Of a stretch of DNA of 64,000 bases, positions 1 through 9,749 are shown in pieces. Each line of letters begins with the position of its first letter. Position 1 is the first letter of the stretch. The position numbers were made by a program, and so were the translations under genes. The DNA lies in assembly GCF_001653335.1 (NCBI RefSeq), contig NZ_CP015079.1, positions 4,030,001 to 4,094,000 of the forward strand. The letters run 5' to 3'. The notes below the pieces were generated by a model. That model made no database searches. It saw only the letters and a list, made by a program, of their open reading frames with translations, and was not told the DNA's origin. The stretch comes from Nocardioides dokdonensis FR1436. GTDB taxonomy: Bacteria; Actinomycetota; Actinomycetes; Propionibacteriales; Nocardioidaceae.

Positions 1-1455
1 GCGGACCAGGAGCCGCGGGGCGAGGGCGGCCAGGCCCAGGCTCAGCACCGTGAGCAATGTCAGGGACAGCGGGCCGGTGTCCCAGTCGACGGCCGCGGCG
101 GGCAGCGCCGCTCCGCGCTCCGCGACCGCGACGATCCAGCTGAGGCACCAGGTGGCGACCGTGCCCAGGAGCCGACCCACGGGCGGCGCCACCAGCCCGA
201 CGATCCCGCCCGCGAGCCCGATCACGGTGGCGGGACCGACCACCGGCGCCGCCAGCAGGTTGGCACCGACGGCGACGAGGCTGACCTGCCCCGAGATCCC
301 GGCGACGAGCGGGGTGCAGGCCAGCTGCGCGGCCGCAGGCACCGCGATCGCCTCCGCCAGCCAGCGCGGCATCCAGCGCGTCATCGCGTCGCGCCACCCA
401 GGCGCCAGCAGCATGATCCCGGCGGTCGCCAGCACCGACAGCGCGAAGCCGATCGAGACCGCGAGCGCCGGCTGGACCAGCAGCAGCGCGGTCACCGCGA
501 CACCCAGGGTCCGGGGGCCCCGCCGTGCCCCGTCGGTGCCCAGCGCCACCAGCGCGACCGCTCCCATCACCGCCGCCCGCAGCACGCTGGGCTCGGTGCG
601 GGCCAGCAGCACGAACCCGACGATGCCGGCCGCCCCGACGAGCAGGAGCCAGCGCCCGCGCACCCGGCAGCCGCGTGCGAGCCACAGCAGGCTGCCCACG
701 ACCAGGGTCAGGTTGGTGCCCGACACGGCCAGCAGGTGCGTCAGCCCGGTGGTCCGGAAGTCGTCGGCCACCTCCTCCGCGAGCCCGACGTCGTCGCCGT
801 CCACGAGCGCAGGCACCAGCACCCGCTCGGGAGCCGGGCGGTGGGCCACGGAGTCCCGCAACGATGCCCGGACGGCCCCGGCGCCACGCCACCACAGGTC
901 GGGCGGGGCCCGCACCCGGGGCGCGCCGCTGGCGTGCAGCACCGCCGCCACGTCGTCGCCCTCGGCGACCCCCAGGCGCCCGCTCGCGACCACGGAGGCT
1001 CCGAGCGGGACCTCGCGCCACGTGTCCGGCGCGAGCACCAGCACCGGAGCGCGCAGCGCGTGCACGCGGCCCCGGCCCCCGATCTCCCGCACGCTGACCC
1101 GCAGCACCACCCCGTCGGCGTACGGGCCGTCGAGCGGCCGGGGGTCGCCGGTCACGGTCGCCACCACCCTCACCACGGCCCGCTCGGCCGCCAGCTCGGC
1201 CACCGGGCCCCGGGCGACCTGGTCGTGGCGCAGCAGGCTGCTCACCCCGACCGCCTGCAGCACCACGAGGAGGACCGCCCCGGTCAGCGCGGCCGCCCGC
1301 CGCCCCCACGCGGCCAGCACCGCGCAGGCCGCGAGCGTGGCTCCGGCGACCCCGCCCAGGACCGGCGCCGGCGCCAGTGCGCCCAGCAGCCCGCCGACCC
1401 AGGCCGCGGCGCCGACCAGCGTCATCCGGAGGTCGGCCCCGGCGACGGGCCTCAC
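1..1455 (-). CDS. comEC: ComEC/Rec2 family DNA uptake channel (3' end outside window)
   Basis: The polytopic membrane protein of the ComEC family carries transforming DNA across the cytoplasmic membrane. Reading the minus strand from a GTG at 1455 gives 485 codons that run off the window at base 1, so the C-terminal part (usually including a metallo-beta-lactamase-like domain) is not visible. The N-terminus has hydrophobic segments followed by an OB-fold-like soluble part (DUF4131 region). The ComEC signature GLTHLLAVSGTN lies at about residues 235-247 and is followed by several long hydrophobic segments. The GTG start overlaps the comEA stop as GTGA, so translation is probably coupled to comEA. 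Family assignment is firm; whether the cell is naturally competent cannot be told from this sequence. Confidence 0.9.
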   Translation of the reverse strand, partial: MRPVAGADLRMTLVGAAAWVGGLLGALAPAPVLGGVAGATLAACAVLAAWGRRAAALTGAVLLVVLQAVGVSSLLRHDQVARGPVAELAAERAVVRVVATVTGDPRPLDGPYADGVVLRVSVREIGGRGRVHALRAPVLVLAPDTWREVPLGASVVASGRLGVAEGDDVAAVLHASGAPRVRAPPDLWWRGAGAVRASLRDSVAHRPAPERVLVPALVDGDDVGLAEEVADDFRTTGLTHLLAVSGTNLTLVVGSLLWLARGCRVRGRWLLLVGAAGIVGFVLLARTEPSVLRAAVMGAVALVALGTDGARRGPRTLGVAVTALLLVQPALAVSIGFALSVLATAGIMLLAPGWRDAMTRWMPRWLAEAIAVPAAAQLACTPLVAGISGQVSLVAVGANLLAAPVVGPATVIGLAGGIVGLVAPPVGRLLGTVATWCLSWIVAVAERGAALPAAAVDWDTGPLSLTLLTVLSLGLAALAPRLLVR

Positions 1456-2336
1456 ACCGTGACGAGGGGCGCCAGCTGCGCCAGGGTCGCCTCCCCGATG
1501 CCGTCGACCTCGAGCAGCTCCTCGACTGCGGTGAAGGCGCCGTGCTCGGTGCGCCAGGCGAGGATCGCGGCGGCGGTGACCGGGCCCACCTGCGGCAGCG
1601 TCTCGAGGAGCGTCTGGTCGGCGGTGTTGAGGTCGACCAGCGCCGCCCCCGGGGTGCCGGGTGCGGGAGCAGCGACGCCGGGCGCGACCGGCGCGGAGCC
1701 GCCGGGCAGCCCGACCAGCACCTGCTCGCCGTCGACGAGGACCCGCGCCAGGTTGAGTCCCGCCAGGTCGACGCCCGGCCGGGCGCCGCCGGCCGCCTCG
1801 AGGGCGTCGTGGACCCGGGAGCCCGCGGGCAGGACCGCGATGCCGGGGCGCCGGACCTTCCCGGCCACGTCGATCGTGACCTGACCCTCGGGCGCCGCGC
1901 TCGCGGTCGCGGGGCCGGGCGGGGCCGCGGTCGCCGGCGGGACCAGGTCGACCAGCGGGGTGTCGAGCTCGGCGACCGTCTCCAGGCGCGGACCCGGCAC
2001 CGGTTCGGGGTCCGAGCGCACCACCCACCACGACGTCACCGCGAGACCGGCGGCGACCAGCAGCGCGATCACGCCCAGGTGCGCCGACCCGAGCAGCGCC
2101 CGACCGCGCAGGGTCGCCGGCACCAGGTCGTCGACGACACCGAACGGCGCCGGCCGGTCGCGGCGACGCCGGGCGGCATGCCGCCCCGGCACCGGCATCC
2201 GGTCCGGTGGCGGTGCAGGTGGCTTCTCGAGCGGGGCAGGCGGGCCGGGCCGGACCGCGTCCAGCTCGGCGCTGAGCTGGGCCAGGCGTCGGGTCACGGC
2301 CTCCTGGTGCTCGGGGCTGGGTCGTCGGCTGCGCAT
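1452..2336 (-). CDS. comEA: ComEA-type DNA-binding competence protein
   Basis: Membrane-anchored DNA receptor of the ComEA family, 294 aa, which binds incoming double-stranded DNA and hands it to ComEC. A Pro/Arg-rich cytoplasmic N-terminus (1-80) is followed by one membrane segment at about 84-106. An SLBB domain lies at about 151-212 (VTIDVAGKVRRPG start), then an Ala/Pro linker, then a C-terminal helix-hairpin-helix pair at about 232-294 (DLNTAD, LPQVGPVTA, VDGIGEATL), the DNA-binding part. The ATG at 2336 is the first start after a clear upstream gap of 95 bases to degV. It overlaps comEC by 4 bp, the usual comEA-comEC pair. Confidence 0.93.
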   Translation of the reverse strand: MRSRRPSPEHQEAVTRRLAQLSAELDAVRPGPPAPLEKPPAPPPDRMPVPGRHAARRRRDRPAPFGVVDDLVPATLRGRALLGSAHLGVIALLVAAGLAVTSWWVVRSDPEPVPGPRLETVAELDTPLVDLVPPATAAPPGPATASAAPEGQVTIDVAGKVRRPGIAVLPAGSRVHDALEAAGGARPGVDLAGLNLARVLVDGEQVLVGLPGGSAPVAPGVAAPAPGTPGAALVDLNTADQTLLETLPQVGPVTAAAILAWRTEHGAFTAVEELLEVDGIGEATLAQLAPLVTV

Positions 2337-2431
2337 GCGGGCAACCTAGGCAGCGCCGGGCGCGGGCAGCGGCGCCGGCGCCGGCCCTGGGGACGGTGCC
2401 ACCGTCGGCGGCGCCTGTGGACGACCCGAGG

Positions 2432-3334
2432 TCAGTCGGGGTCCGTCGGGAGCGGGTCGAGAGGGGCCAGGCAGACCGCGATCATCCCGGGTCCGACGTG
2501 GGCGCCCAGGACCGCCCCGAGCTCGCCGGACCACAGCTCGCGGCCACCGAGGTTGTCCGCCAGCCGCTCGCGCAGCCGGTCCGACAGGGCCTCGGCCCGC
2601 TCGGGGTTGGCCAGGTGGGCGACGTAGACGTCGACCTCCTGCTCCCCCGCCGCCTCGACGGCCAGCTCCTCGAGCCGCGCCAACGCGCGGGCTGAGGTGC
2701 GCACCCGCTCCAACGACCCGACGCGCCCGTCCTCGATGCGCAGCAGCGGCTTGACCGCCAGCGCCCCGCCGAGCAGCGCCGCCGCCGCACCGATCCGGCC
2801 GCCGCGGCGCAGGTACTCGAGGGTGTCGACGTAGAAGAACGAGGAGGTGGCCGCCGCGCGGGCCCGCGCGACGTCCGCGACGTCCTGCGCGGAGCCGCCA
2901 CCGGCGGCCACGTGGGCCGCGGCCAGGGCGGCGTACCCGGTGCCGATGCCGACCTGCCGGCTGTCGACGACCAGCACCGGCAGGGGTGCGTCCCGGGCGG
3001 CCAGCAGCGCGGACTCGTAGGTGCCGCTCATCTCGCTGGAGATGTGCACCGACACGACGGCCGAGGCGCCCTCGGCGTGGGCCCGTTCGTACGCCGCCAG
3101 CATCGCCGCGGGCGCGGGCCTCGAGGTGGACACGGGCGTGTAGGCCCGCAGGGCCTCGGCGACCCGGTCGGGGGTCGCCTCCGCGGAGCCCTCGTCGATC
3201 ACCTGCGCGCCGATGACGACCTGCAGGGGCACCACGACGATCCCGTGCTCCGCCGCCACCTGCGCCGGCAGGCTGGCGGTGGAGTCGGTGACGACGACGA
3301 CGTGCCCGTTGCCGCCCTGACCTGTGCTGCTCAC
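2432..3334 (-). CDS. DegV family fatty-acid-binding protein
   Basis: DegV-family protein (300 aa). Family members bind a fatty acid and, in Firmicutes (FakB), present it to the FakA kinase. Visible signatures are VVVTDSTASLP near residues 13-23, the STSRPAP loop at 69-75, and HISSEMSGTYESA at 97-109, which holds the loop that contacts the lipid carboxylate. A GTG at 3334 gives the normal family length. It lies 12 bases downstream of leuS on the same strand, so it may share the leuS transcript. No FakA-like kinase is seen in the window, so the biochemical partner is unknown. The gap of about 95 bases to comEA holds nothing recognisable. Confidence 0.9.
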   Translation of the reverse strand: MSSTGQGGNGHVVVVTDSTASLPAQVAAEHGIVVVPLQVVIGAQVIDEGSAEATPDRVAEALRAYTPVSTSRPAPAAMLAAYERAHAEGASAVVSVHISSEMSGTYESALLAARDAPLPVLVVDSRQVGIGTGYAALAAAHVAAGGGSAQDVADVARARAAATSSFFYVDTLEYLRRGGRIGAAAALLGGALAVKPLLRIEDGRVGSLERVRTSARALARLEELAVEAAGEQEVDVYVAHLANPERAEALSDRLRERLADNLGGRELWSGELGAVLGAHVGPGMIAVCLAPLDPLPTDPD

Positions 3335-3346
3335 GTGCTCAGCGTG

Positions 3347-5854
<2,508 letters not shown>

Positions 5855-5909
5855 CTGGGTCTCTCTCACGTCTGGTGGCCGGCGTCTCCGCCGCTGCTGC
5901 TCCGGGCAC

Positions 5910-5933
5910 AAAAAAACCCCTCGTGGCGAGGGG
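5910..5933 (-). terminator. intrinsic terminator inside the leuS leader
   Basis: On the minus strand CCCCTCG pairs with CGAGGGG across a 3-nt loop (TGG on the plus strand) and is followed by seven T residues. This is one of the few classical U-tract terminators in this GC-rich window. It lies between the leader peptide and leuS, so it must be read through for leuS expression. Confidence 0.85.
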
Positions 5934-5965
5934 CAGCCGCGTCGAGGTCGTGCGCGTCGACGCGG

Positions 5966-5992
5966 CTAGGGAAGGAGCAGGGCGTGCTGCAT
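5966..5992 (-). CDS. leucine leader peptide (8 aa)
   Basis: ATG CAG CAC GCC CTG CTC CTT CCC TAG encodes MQHALLLP: three leucines in a row, read from three different Leu codons, just before the stop. It sits 111 bases upstream of the leuS start. No Shine-Dalgarno sequence precedes it, but a TAGAGT box ends 6 bases before the ATG, so the transcript probably starts at the A of the ATG and is read leaderless. The three consecutive leucines together with a following terminator make a regulatory role far more likely than chance. Confidence 0.78.
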   Translation of the reverse strand: MQHALLLP

Positions 5993-5998
5993 GGGACC

Positions 5999-6004
5999 AC
6001 TCTA
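5999..6004 (-). promoter_or_regulatory. -10 box of the leuS leader transcript
   Basis: TAGAGT on the minus strand, 6 bases before the leader ATG, matches the TAnnnT pattern seen before seven other starts in this window. No convincing -35 is visible. It lies about 10 bases past the stop of the DUF427 gene. Confidence 0.55.
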
Positions 6005-6013
6005 GCGGGACGC

Positions 6014-6394
6014 TCAGGCGGTGGCGACCTCGGCGTGCGTGGGGTCGAAGGCGACGTGACCGGCGATGGCGGCCACCGCGGGGTGGGGCTCGGGGTAGCC
6101 CCAGACCGCGTCGGTGCGCTCGCCCGCGGCCAGGTCCAGCGACCAGTAGGACGCGTCGCCCTTGAAGGGGCAGTAGGTCGAGGTCCCGGTGGCCCGCAGC
6201 ATGTCCTCGTCGACGTCGGCCAGCGGCACGTAGTGCATGGCCGGGTACGACGCCTCGCGCAGCGTCAGCGCGCCCTCGGAGTCGGCGACGACGGTGCCGC
6301 CGACCCGCACGACGACACGGTGGCCGGTCGGCTCGACGCTGATCGGGTGGTCGGGGCCGGGCTCGAGGTGGGGACGGTTCGCGAGATCGCTCAT
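6014..6394 (-). CDS. DUF427 domain protein
   Basis: Small single-domain protein of 126 aa belonging to DUF427 (PF04248), a beta-rich fold common in actinobacteria and of unknown biochemical function. Characteristic segments are VRVGGTVVADSEGALTLRE, YPAMHYVPLADVD, TYCPFKGDASYW and the C-terminal FDPTHAEV. It has no signal peptide or membrane segment. The gene stands alone between the leuS leader and phoX, both on the same strand. A GC-rich stem-loop separates it from phoX. Confidence 0.85.
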   Translation of the reverse strand: MSDLANRPHLEPGPDHPISVEPTGHRVVVRVGGTVVADSEGALTLREASYPAMHYVPLADVDEDMLRATGTSTYCPFKGDASYWSLDLAAGERTDAVWGYPEPHPAVAAIAGHVAFDPTHAEVATA

Positions 6395-6410
6395 GTGGGC
6401 ACAACAGCAC

Positions 6411-6438
6411 GCGGCGCCGGGGTCTTCCCTGGCGCCGC
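6411..6438 (-). terminator. GC-rich stem-loop between phoX and the DUF427 gene
   Basis: Perfect 8-bp arms GCGGCGCC (6411-6418) and GGCGCCGC (6431-6438) with a 12-nt loop. It has no U tract, so it is at best a factor-assisted terminator for phoX or an RNA 3'-end protector. Confidence 0.4.
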
Positions 6439-6466
6439 GCTGGACCGCTGAGATCGACCTGGGGGG

Positions 6467-8599
6467 TCAGCGGTCCCGGAAGGCGACGACCACCGAGGGC
6501 CTCGGGAAGTCGTCGCTGTGCGGCCACGTCGACGCCGGGACCTCGAAGGTGGCTCCGTCGACCTCCCCGGGGTGCTGGACCGCGACGAACAGCGACCTGT
6601 TGTCGTCGGCGATCAGCGGCCCGCAGGCCTCCGCGCCTCGGGGCACGGTCAGGAACTGGGTCACCCTGCCGCGCTCGGGCCCGCTGACCGGCACCCGGAA
6701 GACGCCGTCGTTGGAGCCCAGCGCGTTGCCGTCGGTGGAGATCCACAGGTTGCCGTGGTCGTCGAAGGCCACGTTGTCGGGGCACGAGATCGGGCTCACC
6801 TGCGTCTTGTCGTAGCCGCCGAAGTACGTCTCCGCCGCCTCCGGGTCGCCGCAGACCAGCATCAGGTCCCAGGTGAAGGTGGTCGCCGCGTGGTCACCGC
6901 GGGCCGGGCTGAGCTCGAGCACGTAGCCGTTGCGGTTGCCGGAGGCCTGCGTCAGCGGGGCACCGATCGCCGCGCGCACCATCGAGGACGTCAGCGGGTT
7001 GGCCTCGTCGGCCTCGAAGCGGCTGCCGCGCTGGGAGTTGTTGGTCAGCGCCGCGTAGACCTTGCCGTTCACGGGGTTGGGCTGGACGTCCTCGGGGCGG
7101 TCCATCCGGGTGGGAGCGACCCGGTCGGCGGCCAGGCGGGTCCAGATCAGCACGTCGGCGACGCTCATCCCGGGCACGAACGACTCGGTGTCGTCGCACA
7201 ACGCGATCCACTCCCCGGTGCCGTCGTGGACGCCGTCCTCGGTGCCGTCACCGACCAGCCTCGCGACGTACAGCGTGCCGGCGCTGAGCAGCGTCTTGTT
7301 GTGCCGGCGTGCCCGGGCCGAGGAGCCCCGGCGCACCCGGTCGCGCGAGACGAACCTGTAGAGGTAGTCGCCCCGCTCGTCGTCGCCCATGTACGCCACG
7401 GCGCGGCCGTCGCGGGCCACGGCGATGTTGGCGCCCTCGTGCTTGAAGCGGCCCAGCATCGTGCGCTTGACGGGCGCCTCGTCGGGCTCGTGGGGGTCGA
7501 GCTCGACGACCCAGCCGAAGCGGTGCGGCTCGTGGGGCTCGGCAGCGAGGTCGAAGCGCGGGTCGACGGCGCTCCAGCCGCGACCCGAACCGGTGATGCC
7601 GTAGCGGGCGTACGCCTCGGTGTAGCGCTCGTCGAGCTGCTCGCTCTCGGGGAGGTCGAAGTACTGGTTGAAGTTCTCCTCCCCCGACAGGACCGTGCCC
7701 CACGGGGTGGTGCCGCCGGCACAGTTGTTGAGGGTGCCCAGGACGGTGGCGCCCGACGGGTCGGCGGTCGTGCGCAGCCGCTCGTCGCCGGCGGCCGGTC
7801 CGTCGAGGGTGAAGGGGGTGTCGATGTGGACGCGGCGGTTGTGGCGCGCCTTGCCCAGGCTCGTCACCCGGCGCCACGACCCCGGTCGCAGACCGCGGCG
7901 GATCTCGACGACCGACATGCCGTGGTTGGCCATCGCGATCGCGGCGACCTCGGTGTCGCTGTAGACGCCGGCGGGGAACATCAGCGCCTCGTCGGTGTAC
8001 TCGTGGTTCACCACCAGCAGGGAGCGGTCCTCGCGGCCGCGCCTGGCGGCCCGCAGCGGCAGCACCCCGACGTAGTCGCAGTTGTAGCCGAACTGCTGCT
8101 TGGCGGCCTCGGGGCTCTGGCGGTGCGGGTCGAAGGCGGGCGCCCCGGCGACGACGGCGTCGCCCCAGCGGATGACGACGTCGTGGTCGAACCCGGGCGC
8201 GGTCACGACCGCGTCGCGACGGTTGGGGCGCACGGCGGTGAAATCGGCCGCGCCCAGGTCCCCCGACACCGGCCGGCCCGGGGCGGCCCCTGCCCCTGCG
8301 GCCGCCGGGGTCACCGCGGCGGCGGCCAGGGGGGCGCCGAGCACCATCACCCCGGAGCCGGCGGCGGCCCCCTTGAGCAGCGAGCGACGCGCGACGGCCC
8401 GGGTGATCTCGTCCTGCACGTGCCCGTGCCCGGTCCGGTTGGGCTCGGGGTGGTCGCAGGCGTTGCCGCAGCGGTAGCGGCAGGTCATGAAGCTCCGACC
8501 GCCGTGCCGGGTGCCGGTGGGCGTCAGCGGGAGCAGCGCGCGGCCACCGGGAGCCGTGGCGCCGGGGGTCGCGGTCGGGCGGGCGGGGGTGCAGGTCAT
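6467..8599 (-). CDS. PhoX-like alkaline phosphatase (DUF839), Tat-exported
   Basis: PhoX-family secreted phosphatase, 710 aa, which in studied members removes phosphate from organic phosphate esters using Ca and Fe cofactors. The twin-arginine motif ARRSLLKG is at residues 70-77, followed by a hydrophobic Ala-rich stretch and a likely cleavage site near 100. The domain then shows VAAIAMANHGMSVVEI, TPWGTVLSGEENF and NNCAGGTTPWG segments typical of PhoX. The ATG at 8599 has AGGAG nine bases upstream. This leaves about 70 residues before the Tat motif, including CRYRCGNACDHPEPN, a conserved-looking Cys/His patch; an internal ATG at 8488 would still leave 33 residues before it. Phosphate starvation control is usual in the family, but no Pho box was recognised here. 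Confidence 0.9.
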   Translation of the reverse strand: MTCTPARPTATPGATAPGGRALLPLTPTGTRHGGRSFMTCRYRCGNACDHPEPNRTGHGHVQDEITRAVARRSLLKGAAAGSGVMVLGAPLAAAAVTPAAAGAGAAPGRPVSGDLGAADFTAVRPNRRDAVVTAPGFDHDVVIRWGDAVVAGAPAFDPHRQSPEAAKQQFGYNCDYVGVLPLRAARRGREDRSLLVVNHEYTDEALMFPAGVYSDTEVAAIAMANHGMSVVEIRRGLRPGSWRRVTSLGKARHNRRVHIDTPFTLDGPAAGDERLRTTADPSGATVLGTLNNCAGGTTPWGTVLSGEENFNQYFDLPESEQLDERYTEAYARYGITGSGRGWSAVDPRFDLAAEPHEPHRFGWVVELDPHEPDEAPVKRTMLGRFKHEGANIAVARDGRAVAYMGDDERGDYLYRFVSRDRVRRGSSARARRHNKTLLSAGTLYVARLVGDGTEDGVHDGTGEWIALCDDTESFVPGMSVADVLIWTRLAADRVAPTRMDRPEDVQPNPVNGKVYAALTNNSQRGSRFEADEANPLTSSMVRAAIGAPLTQASGNRNGYVLELSPARGDHAATTFTWDLMLVCGDPEAAETYFGGYDKTQVSPISCPDNVAFDDHGNLWISTDGNALGSNDGVFRVPVSGPERGRVTQFLTVPRGAEACGPLIADDNRSLFVAVQHPGEVDGATFEVPASTWPHSDDFPRPSVVVAFRDR

Positions 8600-8653
8600 G
8601 ACAGTGCGCTCCTGGGTCGTGGGGGGCCGGTGGTGCTGCCGGGCGCCCAGAAC

Positions 8654-9679
8654 CTAGGGACGCAGCCGGTGCGCCTCGCGACCCTGCGGTGTCGTCTCGT
8701 CGTCGGGCACGTGAACGGTCGGCACCGCCCCTCGGGACGCGCCCGGGGTGCGCCCGGTCCAGCGCCGGTGGGCGTGGACCAGCGCCGCGGACTCGGCGTA
8801 GCCCAGCCGGACGGCCACGTCCGCGACCGGCAGCCCGGCGCGGAGCAGCGAGGCCGCCAGGGAGCGGCGCACCTCGTCGAGGAGGGCGCGGTACGACGTG
8901 CCGGCGGCGGTGAGCTGGCGGCGCAGGGTGCGCTCGGTGCGGCCCAGCGCTGCGGCGACCACCGGCATCGGCGCCCCCTCGCCCAGCCGCTGGGTGATCA
9001 GCACCCGGACCTCCTGCGGCAGCCCGGTGGCGCTGCGCCGGTCGGCGGCCAGGTCGCGGCAGACGGCCTCGGCCAGCGCACGTCGTCGCTGGTCGCCGCC
9101 GGCCAGCGGGCGGGACAGCTCGGCGACGGCGAAGCGCAGCACCGCCCGCTCGGGGTCGAGGCTCAGGGTGGCGCCCACACCCCCGGGCACCAGGGCGTCC
9201 AGGACGGTGCGCACGGCGGTGGCGTCGCGGGCCACCAGGAAGCCGCGCACGTCGGCGGGCAGCGCGGCGCCGTCGAGGAGCGCCACCACGTGGTCGTCCT
9301 CGACCTCGGCGCGCGGGATGACGAACGCGAAGCTGAGGTCGATGAAGCGCAGCGCCACCGCGACCGCGTCGCCGACGGTGCGGCTGGTCAGCAGCGCGTA
9401 GCCGAGCGCCCCGAACGACCCGGCGTCGTACGTCGCCCCCACGGCGGCGCCGGCGTCCGGCAGCCGGTGCCGCAGCGCGCGGACCACGCGCAGCTCCTGC
9501 GCCGCGGTCACCTCCCGCACCCCGCCCGTCGTGAGGTCATCGAGCCCCAGGCCGGTGCCCACCAGCAGCGCGGCCGGGTCGAGGCCGCGGGTGCGGGCGT
9601 AGCCCAGCAGGTGCCGCACCCCGTGGGCCGAGCGCGGGAAGTCCCAGTCGCGCGCGAGTGGCACCGGGAGCTCGGTCAT
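8654..9679 (-). CDS. AraC-family transcriptional regulator
   Basis: DNA-binding regulator of 341 aa with an AraC-type C-terminus. The N-terminal three quarters match the Arabinose_bd-type (PF12625) sensor region of regulators that sit beside hydroxylases and monooxygenases. The last roughly 100 residues hold the two helix-turn-helix units, for example AALGRTERTLRRQLTAAGTS and VADVAVRLGYAESAALVHAH. The ATG at 9679 (MTELPVPLARD) is chosen because further upstream codons run into the divergent monooxygenase gene. It is divergent from that monooxygenase across 70 bases, so it probably controls it in response to the substrate. Confidence 0.88.
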   Translation of the reverse strand: MTELPVPLARDWDFPRSAHGVRHLLGYARTRGLDPAALLVGTGLGLDDLTTGGVREVTAAQELRVVRALRHRLPDAGAAVGATYDAGSFGALGYALLTSRTVGDAVAVALRFIDLSFAFVIPRAEVEDDHVVALLDGAALPADVRGFLVARDATAVRTVLDALVPGGVGATLSLDPERAVLRFAVAELSRPLAGGDQRRRALAEAVCRDLAADRRSATGLPQEVRVLITQRLGEGAPMPVVAAALGRTERTLRRQLTAAGTSYRALLDEVRRSLAASLLRAGLPVADVAVRLGYAESAALVHAHRRWTGRTPGASRGAVPTVHVPDDETTPQGREAHRLRP

Positions 9680-9736
9680 GTCCGGAATCATCAACCACGT
9701 TCGGTCGGACGTCTGCACCGGAGGGCGCGGGCGCCC

Positions 9737-9742
9737 TAGCGT
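9737..9742 (+). promoter_or_regulatory. -10 box of the flavin monooxygenase gene (leaderless)
   Basis: TAGCGT ends 7 bases before the ATG at 9750 and no ribosome site is present, so a leaderless transcript is likely. The 70-bp divergent region also holds ACGT repeated on either side of a TCGGTCGG core at 9701-9716, a possible operator for the neighbouring AraC-type regulator. Confidence 0.5.
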
Positions 9743-9749
9743 CTCCCCC

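Larger units (their letters stand above)
5910..5992 (-). promoter_or_regulatory. leucine attenuator of leuS: leader peptide, stem-loop and terminator
   Basis: In transcript order this holds the leader ORF (5992 to 5966), a perfect 11-bp stem (5957-5967 with 5935-5945, 11-nt loop) whose first bases overlap the leader stop codon, and an intrinsic terminator. The layout fits ribosome-mediated attenuation: slow decoding of Leu codons would change which hairpins form. The terminator stem does not overlap the 11-bp stem, so the exact switch is unclear; pairing of the terminator 3' arm (CGAGG) with the CCTCG in the first stem is one possible alternative fold. Confidence 0.75.

Noticed and set aside
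5910-5992. T-box leader before leuS
   Set aside because: The region is under 160 bases, shows no specifier-loop or T-box antiterminator motif, and instead has a leucine-rich mini-ORF and terminator.
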